From Bacteroidales bacterium UBA1745 (GTDB lineage: Bacteria > Bacteroidota > Bacteroidia > Bacteroidales > UBA932): a stretch of 40,106 bases of DNA. Of this stretch, positions 32,843-40,106 are shown piece by piece. The stretch covers positions 34,773 to 74,878 of the forward strand of contig DCHT01000069.1 of assembly GCA_002314885.1 (NCBI GenBank). The letters are read 5' to 3'. Within the stretch, counting starts at the first letter, position 1. The number at the start of each line of letters is the position of its first letter. A program made the position numbers and the translations under genes. The notes beneath the pieces are model-generated. The model had not been told where the DNA came from. It was given only the letters and a program-made list of their open reading frames with translations, and ran no database searches.

Positions 32843-34075
32843 ATGACATATATTTATGAAACCATAGGAAACCTCTGTACTAAGATTACTGACGGTTCTC
32901 ATTTCTCTCCAGTTGAGAGGGATGAGGGTTTCCCTATGTACTCATCAAAGGATATGTTGTATGATTGTTTTGATGACTCTTCAGTCAAGAGGATAGGGAA
33001 AGAAGACTTCGATAAGCTAGTAAATCAGGATTGTAAACCTCAAATAGACGATGTTCTTATCATTAAAGACGGTAATAGCTATTTAAAAAGAGTCTTCAGA
33101 ATCAAAGAAGATATTGAGGCGGTAATTCTATCTTCAATAGCCATTCTAAGACCCAATAAGAACATTATAGATCCACAATACTTTACATACGTTCTAAGAA
33201 CAGCATCTGTCTATAATGCGATGGCTAACTATGTTTCAGGTGCAGCCATTCCAAGAGTTGTGCTTAGAGATTTCAAAAAAATGAAGCTGAGGATACACAA
33301 GGACCTTAATAAACAGAAACAGGTTGCTACTATCCTCTCTGCATATGACTCCCAGATAGAGAACAACCAAAAGAGAATCAAGCTCCTTGAGCAGATGACA
33401 GAAAACATCTACAAGGAATGGTTTGTGAGATTTAGGTTCCCAGGACATGAAACGGTTGAGTTTGAAAGTGGAGTACCCAAGATGTGGGAGTATAAACCAT
33501 TAAGAGAGATAATCTCTTTTGAGAGGGGACTCTCATACTCATCTGAAGAAATTGATTGTGAAGATGGGGTGAACCTGGTGAATCTCAAAAATATTGATGC
33601 CTTTGGTGGATATAGAAGAGACGGATTGAAACATTATAATGGTAGATACAAAGCGTCACAAGTAGTTAATAAGGGTGATCTGGTAATGGGTGTTACTGAT
33701 ATGACCCAAGATAGAAGAACTGTTGGTGCTGTAGCCTTAATACCTGATATTCAAGGTGTATCTGTTATTTCTGCTGACTTGGTAAAGGTGAAATCAAAGC
33801 AACCAAACTTATTCTTGTACTGTCTCTGTAGATATGGCAACTATTCAAAGTACTTTTCTCAATTTGCCAATGGCGCAAATGTACTTCATCTGAAACCAAA
33901 TACCATCTTGAACAAGAAGGTACTTCTGCCAAACGATAGTCTTGTTAGACTATTTGCCGAAAAGGTCAAGGGAATTATAGATTGCATAGATGACCTGTAT
34001 AAGCAGAATGACCTTCTCACCACCCAAAGAGATCTCCTCTTGCCTAGGCTCATGTCTGGCAAGATAAACATTTAG
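32843..34075 (+). CDS. hsdS: Type I restriction-modification specificity subunit HsdS
   Basis: The 410-residue protein has two target-recognition domains (about 1-150 and 215-370), each followed by a helical spacer (LNKQKQVATILSAYDSQIENN at about 152-172; and a C-terminal IIDCIDDLYKQNDLLTTQR). The linker EWFVRFRFPGHE is common in Bacteroidota HsdS. The two domains set the bipartite DNA target, which cannot be read from sequence. No second partial hsdS or invertase gene is nearby, so there is no sign of phase-variable shuffling in this window. Confidence 0.94.
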   Translation: MTYIYETIGNLCTKITDGSHFSPVERDEGFPMYSSKDMLYDCFDDSSVKRIGKEDFDKLVNQDCKPQIDDVLIIKDGNSYLKRVFRIKEDIEAVILSSIAILRPNKNIIDPQYFTYVLRTASVYNAMANYVSGAAIPRVVLRDFKKMKLRIHKDLNKQKQVATILSAYDSQIENNQKRIKLLEQMTENIYKEWFVRFRFPGHETVEFESGVPKMWEYKPLREIISFERGLSYSSEEIDCEDGVNLVNLKNIDAFGGYRRDGLKHYNGRYKASQVVNKGDLVMGVTDMTQDRRTVGAVALIPDIQGVSVISADLVKVKSKQPNLFLYCLCRYGNYSKYFSQFANGANVLHLKPNTILNKKVLLPNDSLVRLFAEKVKGIIDCIDDLYKQNDLLTTQRDLLLPRLMSGKINI

Positions 34076-34079
34076 TATT

Positions 34080-37000
34080 ATGGCAGCTTTCATTAGTGAA
34101 GATCAAATTGAGCAGTCAATCTGCAATAGACTTTCCAAGCCTGAATTTGGTTGGGAAAGAATAGAATGCGACCCTAGTGTAGCTGCTCAGGATGATGTCA
34201 GCAAGACTGGCCGTGCAAATTCAAGTGAGTGCATACTACCAGGTGTATTCCTTGAATCCCTCAAGAGAATCAATCCGCAGATAGATACTGAAATTCTTGA
34301 AGGTATTGTTCGTGATTTCCGTAAGGATTACACCGCTACGGATATGGTTGACACCAACTATAAGTTTTACAACCAGATTCGCAATGGTATCAAGGTTAAG
34401 ACAAAAAAGAACGGCAAGGAAGACTTTGATATTGTAAAGATAATGGACTTTGACAAGGTGGATAACAACTCTTTCCATTGCGTCAATCAGATGTGGATAA
34501 AAGGCAGATTCAATTACAGAAGGCCAGATGTGCTTCTCTTTGTGAATGGTCTTCCAGTAGTGTTCATTGAGCTGAAGAAGTCCACAGTAAAAGTTGAAGA
34601 GTCTTACAATAAAAATCTTGTAAGCTACCGTAAGGATATTCCAAACATCTTTGCACTTAACCAGATCTGTGTGCTCAGCAATGGTATCAAAACAAAGATA
34701 GGTGCCTGGAATGCAGGATACGAATTCTTCTTTGAGTGGCTTAAGGTTGATAGTGAGAAGGAGGTTGTCGATAGAAAGAAAATTGAGGATGATGGCCTTT
34801 CTATCATAAACCTCATTGATGGTCTCTTCAAGAAGGAAAGACTACTGGACTACATAGAGAACTTCATATTCTTTGACAATAAACGCATCAAGATTATTGC
34901 GAAGAACCACCAGTACCTGGGTGTGAACAACCTTATGAAGAATGCAGAGAACCGGGAAGAGTTGAAAGGTAAACTCGGTGTATTCTGGCATACTCAAGGC
35001 TCTGGTAAGAGCTATTCTATGGTGATGTTCGTGAGAAAGGTCAAGAGAAAACTCAATGGAAATTTCACCTTCCTGATTATCACGGATAGAGATGACCTTG
35101 ACACTCAGATACACAAGACTTTTGTGCGTTCCGAGGTAATTGGAGATAAGGAGGAGTGTCAGCCTAAGAACGCAGAGCAGTTGCGGGAATTCCTATCCAG
35201 CAACAAACCTATGGTGTTCACCCTCATACATAAATTCCAATATGACAAGACAAAGAAATATCCTGTGCTGTCAGAGAGGGATGACATATTTGTTCTTGTG
35301 GACGAAGCTCACCGTACACAGTATAAGCAGCTTGCTGAAAACATGCATACAGGTCTTCCAAACGCAAACTATATTGCATTCACCGGAACACCTTTGCTAG
35401 GCTCAAAGAGGCTGACAAATCAGTGGTTTGGCAATTATGTGTCGGAATACAACTTTGCACAAGCTATTGAAGACGGAAGTACCGTTCCTCTATTCTATTC
35501 TCGAAGAGTTCCTGAGGTTGGCCTTACCAATGATTGGCTGGATACAGATGTAGATAAGATTGTTGAAGATGAAAATCTGAATGACAGAGAAAAGGAATTG
35601 CTGGAGAACTCGTCTTCAAGAATCATTGAGGTTATCAAACGAGATGAAAGGCTTGAGAAGATAGCTCAGGATATTGCACATCATTTCCCTCGCAGAGGAT
35701 TCCTTGGCAAGGGTATGGTTGTCAGTGTTGACAAATATACCACTGTCCGCATGTATGAGAAAGTTCAGCACTATTGGGCAGAAGAAAAGAAAGCTATCAT
35801 CAAGGAACGCAACGAGGCAAAGACCAAAGAAGAATGGGATAAACTCAACGGCATTCTCAACTACATGAACAAGGTTGACATGGCTGTAATAATCAGCGAA
35901 GAAGCCGATGAGAATGAGAAGTTTGAGCTGCAAGGTCTTGATATTGAAGTTCATCGCAAGAAGATGAACGAGATATCACCAGAAGGAAAAGACATTGAAG
36001 ATAGATTCAAGGATAAGGATGATAATCTGTGCCTTGTGTTTGTCTGTGCAATGTGGCTTACTGGATTTGATGTGCCTTCGCTTTCTACATTGTATCTTGA
36101 TAAACCGATGAAGGGACACACTCTTATGCAAGCTATTGCAAGAGCCAACCGTGTGTTCCCTGGCAAGTCATGTGGTATCATTGTGGATTATGTGAATGTC
36201 TTCAAGTATATGCAGGAGGCCCTCAGTGACTATGCTTCTGGTAATGGTGGTGGAGGCGATTATCCGGCGAAGAATATCACTCAGCTTATTGAAAATATTG
36301 ACAAAGTAATAGAAGAGACTGACAAATTCCTTTTGAGCATTGGAGTAAGTCTTGACGATATAATTGCTGAGAAAGATAAGCTGATCCAGGTGGATATGCT
36401 CCGAAAGGCATACAACTGCATTCTGGAGTATGATGAGCGCAAGAACAGATTCAAGGTACTTTCAAATTTATTGATGAATCTCTATGAGGCTGCTATGCCT
36501 GAGATTTTTGAGCAAGGATGGTACAATGAGAAGTTCGCACCTATCAAGTACTTGCATGACTTATTCTGTAATGAAGTAGATGATGAAAAGCTGAGAAAAG
36601 CTAAAGCCAAGATGGCTGAGGTTTTGGATAGCAGCGTATCTTCTGAAAAGGCAGACAAGAATACTCCTCAATATGTAATCCATGAAGGCAAGGTAATTGA
36701 CCTTAGCAAACTCGATGTGGATAGTATTAGAAAGGAACTGTCTGAAACTCCGTATAAGGCACTTGAAATAGAAGACCTTCGCTCATTTATTGAACAGGCA
36801 TTGGAACAGCTTATAAACAAGAACTGCACTAGGCTTCCTTTCTCCCAGCGGTACAAGGGCATCATAGACCAGTATAATGCTGGTGGCTCTGAAAACGAGG
36901 ATTACTATGAAAAGCTGCTCCGTTTGTTGGAAGATCTAAAGCAAGAACAATCCCGTGCTGATGAAATGAATCTTTCTGAAGAAGAACTTGAGATTTATGA

Positions 37001-37280
37001 CCTCCTTATTCAGGATAGGAAGCTTACAAAAGCAGAAGAGCAAAAGGTTATCCTTGCTGCCAAGAATCTGTACACCAAGCTTCAGGCAGAAAGAGAAAAG
37101 GTCATGGTAGTTGATTGGTACAAGGATGAACAGCCTAGAAAAATGGTTTTCATCCTCATACAGAAATCGCTAAACAATGACCTGCCGGACAGCTATGATA
37201 GAATAGCATTCAATGATAAGGCAAATCTGCTTTTCAATCACATAGTTGATATGGCTGTTCAGGGATATGGCTGGGCTTAG
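34080..37280 (+). CDS. hsdR: Type I restriction endonuclease subunit HsdR
   Basis: The 1066-residue protein is full length for the family. The N-terminal PD-(D/E)XK nuclease motif is seen in YRRPDVLLF and VVFIELKKS (about 148-168). The SF2 translocase motifs follow: TQGSGKS (about 305), VDEAHR (motif II), FTGTP (motif III), CAMWLTGFDVPSLSTLY and AIARANR (motif VI). The complex translocates DNA with ATP and cuts far from unmethylated sites. All motifs look intact, so an active defence system is likely. Four bases separate it from hsdS, and a terminator hairpin follows. Confidence 0.96.
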   Translation: MAAFISEDQIEQSICNRLSKPEFGWERIECDPSVAAQDDVSKTGRANSSECILPGVFLESLKRINPQIDTEILEGIVRDFRKDYTATDMVDTNYKFYNQIRNGIKVKTKKNGKEDFDIVKIMDFDKVDNNSFHCVNQMWIKGRFNYRRPDVLLFVNGLPVVFIELKKSTVKVEESYNKNLVSYRKDIPNIFALNQICVLSNGIKTKIGAWNAGYEFFFEWLKVDSEKEVVDRKKIEDDGLSIINLIDGLFKKERLLDYIENFIFFDNKRIKIIAKNHQYLGVNNLMKNAENREELKGKLGVFWHTQGSGKSYSMVMFVRKVKRKLNGNFTFLIITDRDDLDTQIHKTFVRSEVIGDKEECQPKNAEQLREFLSSNKPMVFTLIHKFQYDKTKKYPVLSERDDIFVLVDEAHRTQYKQLAENMHTGLPNANYIAFTGTPLLGSKRLTNQWFGNYVSEYNFAQAIEDGSTVPLFYSRRVPEVGLTNDWLDTDVDKIVEDENLNDREKELLENSSSRIIEVIKRDERLEKIAQDIAHHFPRRGFLGKGMVVSVDKYTTVRMYEKVQHYWAEEKKAIIKERNEAKTKEEWDKLNGILNYMNKVDMAVIISEEADENEKFELQGLDIEVHRKKMNEISPEGKDIEDRFKDKDDNLCLVFVCAMWLTGFDVPSLSTLYLDKPMKGHTLMQAIARANRVFPGKSCGIIVDYVNVFKYMQEALSDYASGNGGGGDYPAKNITQLIENIDKVIEETDKFLLSIGVSLDDIIAEKDKLIQVDMLRKAYNCILEYDERKNRFKVLSNLLMNLYEAAMPEIFEQGWYNEKFAPIKYLHDLFCNEVDDEKLRKAKAKMAEVLDSSVSSEKADKNTPQYVIHEGKVIDLSKLDVDSIRKELSETPYKALEIEDLRSFIEQALEQLINKNCTRLPFSQRYKGIIDQYNAGGSENEDYYEKLLRLLEDLKQEQSRADEMNLSEEELEIYDLLIQDRKLTKAEEQKVILAAKNLYTKLQAEREKVMVVDWYKDEQPRKMVFILIQKSLNNDLPDSYDRIAFNDKANLLFNHIVDMAVQGYGWA

Positions 37281-37291
37281 TGACTCTTGTA

Positions 37292-37320
37292 CTGGGAAAA
37301 TGTAGTGATTCCCAGCATTT
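37292..37320 (+). terminator. Terminator after hsdR
   Basis: CTGGGAA (37292-37298) pairs with TTCCCAG (37309-37315), followed by CATTTTT. It lies 12 bases past the hsdR stop codon. Confidence 0.7.
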
Positions 37321-37345
37321 TTAACCTTTGAACGAGAATTATTGC

Positions 37346-37389
37346 TAACTTTGTGTCTGTCACTGAAAAGTGGCAGACATATTTTTTTT
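37346..37389 (+). promoter_or_regulatory. Promoter box followed by attenuator-like hairpin
   Basis: TAACTTTG (37346-37353) is a perfect -7 box, identical to the one before hsdM; a -33 box is not clear. Right after it GTCTGTCACT (37355-37364) pairs with AGTGGCAGAC (37369-37378) with one wobble, followed by ATTTTTTTT. This is a complete terminator at the expected RNA 5' end, suggesting attenuation, or else a second terminator for hsdR. The remaining bases up to 37585 hold an open frame without recognisable protein character. Confidence 0.5.
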
Positions 37390-37585
37390 GATGAAAGTGG
37401 TAAGCTTTTATCCTGGAATGGAAATCCGGAAAATTTCAATAGACCAGGGGCAAGAGCAGACTTCATCGCTTGTATGGTATCTCTCGCGTAAGCGACTGCA
37501 TACAGGTGTGGGGCTGTTATTTGGTCTAGGGTCTTTCCGGAACCTCCATTCGAATAACGAGAAGGCTCCACATCTTTATGTTTAT

Positions 37586-38122
37586 ATGGAGATAGACACA
37601 CAGCTGACTGATAAACAACACAACGATGATAAAATTCATGGTTGGTTATCAGTGTATCTGGCTTGCTGTGTGATGGGAGGAGTCTTCTCCATTTTTTCTA
37701 ATATACGATATATTGATTTTTCCAACGACACACGAGGTTTTGGATGGCTTGTTTTTGCTGATTTCCTTAGATGGATATTTCATGCAGGAATCTGTTTCTA
37801 TACATTTGATTCCTTCGTCAAGAGGAGGAACACAGCTGTGTTTTGGGGAAAGTGGGAGCTTATTACATACATCTTCTCAAATATAGTAGTTCTTATTAGA
37901 GGCAATTATCCTTTTGAGTGGATCGGCTCTGTAAAAGAGGTCTTCTTTGCTCTGGTATGGGGAGTTGTATGGTATGTTTATCTATGTAAATCAGAACAGG
38001 TAAATAGGCTTATTCCTAAAGAGGTTCAGAAGCCAGGAAAAAAGGAATGGATAATACTTGCCGTAGGGCTTGTTACTCCTTGGATAGTAGCTCTGTTTGC
38101 AAGCTTCTCAATGATGAAATAG
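37586..38122 (+). CDS. Membrane protein, DUF2569-like
   Basis: The 178-residue protein starts MEIDTQLTDKQHNDD, followed by KIHGWLSVYLACCVMGG, the GWL-type opening of DUF2569-like membrane proteins, and four or so transmembrane helices (about 18-40, 50-75, 90-115, 150-175). The start at 37586 is preferred because hydrophobic, family-like sequence begins just after it. The frame is open back to 37370, with ATGs at 37370 and 37391, so a protein longer by 65-72 residues cannot be excluded. It is the first of four co-directional genes for membrane proteins with gaps of 17-26 bases. Function unknown. Confidence 0.7.
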   Translation: MEIDTQLTDKQHNDDKIHGWLSVYLACCVMGGVFSIFSNIRYIDFSNDTRGFGWLVFADFLRWIFHAGICFYTFDSFVKRRNTAVFWGKWELITYIFSNIVVLIRGNYPFEWIGSVKEVFFALVWGVVWYVYLCKSEQVNRLIPKEVQKPGKKEWIILAVGLVTPWIVALFASFSMMK

Positions 38123-38139
38123 TTATAACAATAATACAT

Positions 38140-38589
38140 ATGAAAAAGATTCTTAAAAAGACCTTCGGCATCTTCTGCGCCATTTTTGCGGTTCTTGTGC
38201 CGTTTGTTTATTTCGGCATGAGAAGTATCGGAGAAGAGACCAACTCTGGAATTGTTGCTCCTGTATTGATGTTTCTTGCTTTTGGTTACGGTGCATGGTC
38301 ATTATTGTCGCCTTCTAAAAAAGATAAAGAGAGTACAGAAACGGAGGATACTCCTGATGTTAATGTAAGTCTGGGGATCAGTGTTCTGGTTTATTTGGTA
38401 GATGCAGTTCTAGTTCTGGCCGCATATGTTGGAACTTTTCTTCTTTGTGCATTGATTGGTGGAGGCGCACAGTCAACAATGGGGATGATAGGTAGCCTTC
38501 TAGCTATTGTGGTTGCAATAGGCGTTGGTGTTGTGTTGCCTGGCCCAAAGAAGTTCATGCGAATGATAAATAAGAATAAACAAGCATAG
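38140..38589 (+). CDS. Small membrane protein of unknown function
   Basis: The 149-residue protein has about four transmembrane helices: one after MKKILKKTFGIFC (about 8-27), one at about 38-56, then two C-terminal helices (about 82-108 and 115-135). A charged acidic loop (SKKDKESTETEDTPD) lies at about 60-74 and a basic tail (KKFMRMINKNKQA) at the end. The start at 38140 was chosen because the upstream extension overlaps the previous gene. I recognise no family. It is the second gene of the four-gene cassette. Confidence 0.7.
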   Translation: MKKILKKTFGIFCAIFAVLVPFVYFGMRSIGEETNSGIVAPVLMFLAFGYGAWSLLSPSKKDKESTETEDTPDVNVSLGISVLVYLVDAVLVLAAYVGTFLLCALIGGGAQSTMGMIGSLLAIVVAIGVGVVLPGPKKFMRMINKNKQA

Positions 38590-38608
38590 ATAGATTCGCT
38601 TATTTCAG

Positions 38609-39286
38609 ATGGAACCTAAAGTGACATATCATCAGCAGTCTTATAATGAGGCTACTGATGAAATACAAGATACTATACAGGGTATCTCTGAATTAAGACC
38701 TGGGAAGATGTATTCAGGCTATGCACTTCGTGAATCGATTAAACACCCAAGTCAAATCATAAGGACATTGGGAATAGAAGCGAACGATGATGTCATAGAG
38801 AAATCTGGCATAACCTCAAGGGACCTTTGTGAATACATCGACAAAAGGCAGGCAATAGAAGTCATATATAGGTCGAAAGTTGTATCTACTGGATTCGGGA
38901 AACTGGATCCTTTGTTAGGATTGAACTATGAGGATATCTACCCAATACTAGCATTCTTTATTTCTATTGTGTTTTGGGTTATCATAATCATTATGGAAAT
39001 AAGGGAATGGAACGGAATCTTAGAGCTGATTCTCCTTATGTTGGGTGCTCCTTTTGCCGCTGGATTTTTGGCAATAGTGATACTTGGAATTCCTTTGGCT
39101 ATAGTAGTGATTGTAGCAGTTCTTTCCATCATCTATAACCTATATCAGTACATTAAATACAAATCTGAAATATCGATATTGGAATCCAATAAAAAAGGAA
39201 AGAGTTGTAGGCTATACTTGGAAGTTATCAACGGTAGGAGCATTCGTGAACTGCTAATGCATAAGGGAATAGACCTTTGGGACTAA
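38609..39286 (+). CDS. Membrane protein with N-terminal soluble domain, unknown function
   Basis: The 225-residue protein has a soluble N-terminal region (about 1-108) with helical segments (ALRESIKHPSQIIRTLGIE, SRDLCEYIDKRQAIEVIYRS). A hydrophobic block of three or so transmembrane helices (about 112-182) and a short cytosolic tail with a basic KKGKSCRLYLEVINGRS stretch follow. The N-terminal part could bind a ligand or protein partner; nothing in it is a known catalytic motif. It is the third gene of the cassette, 19 bases after the second. I cannot assign a family. Confidence 0.7.
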   Translation: MEPKVTYHQQSYNEATDEIQDTIQGISELRPGKMYSGYALRESIKHPSQIIRTLGIEANDDVIEKSGITSRDLCEYIDKRQAIEVIYRSKVVSTGFGKLDPLLGLNYEDIYPILAFFISIVFWVIIIIMEIREWNGILELILLMLGAPFAAGFLAIVILGIPLAIVVIVAVLSIIYNLYQYIKYKSEISILESNKKGKSCRLYLEVINGRSIRELLMHKGIDLWD

Positions 39287-39312
39287 TTTAAGATTATCAA
39301 GTCGAAATTGTA

Positions 39313-40106
39313 ATGAACCTCAAGAATACACCTAAGCCTTGGCAAATCTGTGTGGAGATTGCCATTTCTTTTGGTCTCACAGTTGGAATGGCAGAAATAG
39401 CTGACCTATTGTGGAGTGCCATAGGAGGTGGTTTCAAGTCATTCGCGGTGATTGTTCTTATGGCAATTGCTTTGGTGATAATAGCAATCCGCATTGAACA
39501 TATTGCTCGTAAAAAAGAGTTGGTGTCACCTGTGTATCTTGATATATTCAAAGGATGCTGGGGAATGGTACTATTCCTCTTTTTCATTTGGGCAATCGAC
39601 TATTCCATACATCAGACCAGGTATATCAAGGATTTCAAGGAAAGACAAGCGGAGAAAGCATCAATCATTGTAACTCCTGATTTCCCAGCTGACAGCTTGT
39701 TATATGAGGATTCAATATTCCCTGACTTCTATACGAGCCATTTCGACTATTATCCTTCATGGGGAAGCTATGACCCAGAGACTAACGAGTATAGTAATCA
39801 GATAGACTTGTCAGATTACTTCCTTAGTGGTTACGAAGAAGTAGAAGGCAGCAGACATTTCTGCGTGATTGTTCCTAATGATCCGGTGATGTTGGAATGG
39901 ACATCTGGAAGGCTGAAAAGGTTTGCTGATTTTGCAACTGGAAAAGATATCCCTTATTGCCCTATAATCAGTTCAAGGGAACAAATGTGCTCATACTACT
40001 ATTACGCTTCGGGAGGAGATGAATTCACACCTGTTCCAGAGAAACCTGAGATATTTGAACAGTACGCCATATTCCTAGGCTATGCAATGATTACAGAGGA
40101 ATACTT
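39313..40106 (+). CDS. Membrane-anchored protein, C-terminus outside window
   Basis: The frame is open from ATG 39313 to the window end, at least 264 residues. Two or three transmembrane helices lie near the start (about 12-35, 42-62 and 80-97). A long extramembrane domain follows, rich in Asp/Tyr/Pro (DSIFPDFYTSHFDYYPSWG) and then mixed alpha/beta (HFCVIVPNDPVMLEW, GKDIPYCPIISSREQM). Pro-Tyr-Cys-Pro in the latter is reminiscent of, but not convincingly, a thioredoxin-fold or redox region. I do not recognise the family. It is the fourth gene of the cassette and may be its effector or sensor. Confidence 0.65.
   Translation, partial: MNLKNTPKPWQICVEIAISFGLTVGMAEIADLLWSAIGGGFKSFAVIVLMAIALVIIAIRIEHIARKKELVSPVYLDIFKGCWGMVLFLFFIWAIDYSIHQTRYIKDFKERQAEKASIIVTPDFPADSLLYEDSIFPDFYTSHFDYYPSWGSYDPETNEYSNQIDLSDYFLSGYEEVEGSRHFCVIVPNDPVMLEWTSGRLKRFADFATGKDIPYCPIISSREQMCSYYYYASGGDEFTPVPEKPEIFEQYAIFLGYAMITEEY

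Larger units (their letters stand above)
19680..40106 (+). mobile_element. Left part of an integrative element (ICE/IME-like), right end outside window
   Basis: From about 19.7 kb base composition becomes clearly AT-richer and codon use shifts from C/G-ending to A/T-ending codons. The region starts with a tyrosine recombinase and continues with excisionase-like HTH, RepA-like ATPase, Sak4-like ATPase, DUF3871, helicase, PcfK, PcfJ, JAB and SSB genes, all rightward, then restriction-modification and membrane-protein cargo. The left end must lie between 19662 and 19872, but I cannot see the second attachment repeat. No relaxase, coupling protein or type IV secretion gene is visible, so self-transfer is unproven; a phage-like or satellite element is possible. 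Confidence 0.85.

Noticed and set aside
32843..34075. Phase-variable hsdS locus
   Set aside because: There is one hsdS only, no inverted partial copy and no invertase beside it; the tyrosine recombinase at 19872 is far away and fits element integration.

Overview
The window looks like a chromosomal segment of a GC-rich Bacteroidales bacterium (phylum Bacteroidota) carrying an integrated, AT-richer mobile element. Reasons: Bacteroidota-type promoters (TTTG, about 19 bases, TAnnTTTG; the best is before the tRNA at 13730-13760), few Shine-Dalgarno sites, many lipoproteins, SusB-like GH97, GH78, and element genes (DUF3871, PcfK/PcfJ, RadC-like JAB) common in Bacteroidales. I cannot name the genus; Alistipes-like or Cryptobacteroides-like relatives would fit the base composition.

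Region 1 (1-10.2 kb): a six-gene leftward operon starting at 10183 and ending at a strong bidirectional terminator at 167-212. In order of transcription it encodes a UshA-like 5'-nucleotidase lipoprotein, a CstA-type peptide/pyruvate transporter, an outer-membrane phospholipase A1, a DPP-IV-like S9 peptidase, a GH78 rhamnosidase-like lipoprotein and an endonuclease/exonuclease/phosphatase-family lipoprotein. Gaps are at most 37 bases and two junctions overlap. It reads as an envelope scavenging set for nucleotides, phospholipid, peptide and glycan.

Region 2 (10.2-11.7 kb): a RAYT-like HUH/Y1 transposase gene with an in-frame TAG, flanked on both sides by near-identical doublets of extragenic palindromes. 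Region 3 (11.7-16 kb): GH97 glycosidase, tRNA-Ser(GGA), tcdA and a convergent MFS transporter. Region 4 (16-19.7 kb): a leftward operon of lipoprotein, beta-barrel protein, beta-helix protein and YhhN-family membrane protein.

Region 5 (about 19.7 kb to the end): the left part of an integrative element, whose right end lies outside the window. It begins with a tyrosine recombinase, followed by an excisionase-like HTH protein, a RepA-like ATPase, a hairpin-rich noncoding region (possible oriT/origin), and a replication/recombination block: a Sak4-like ATPase, DUF3871, a UvrD-type helicase, PcfK, PcfJ, RadC-like JAB and SSB. Cargo follows: a complete type I restriction-modification system (hsdM, hsdS, hsdR), then four tightly packed genes for membrane proteins, three of which I cannot assign. 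That four-gene cassette is the best candidate for something undescribed. No relaxase or secretion machinery is visible in the window.
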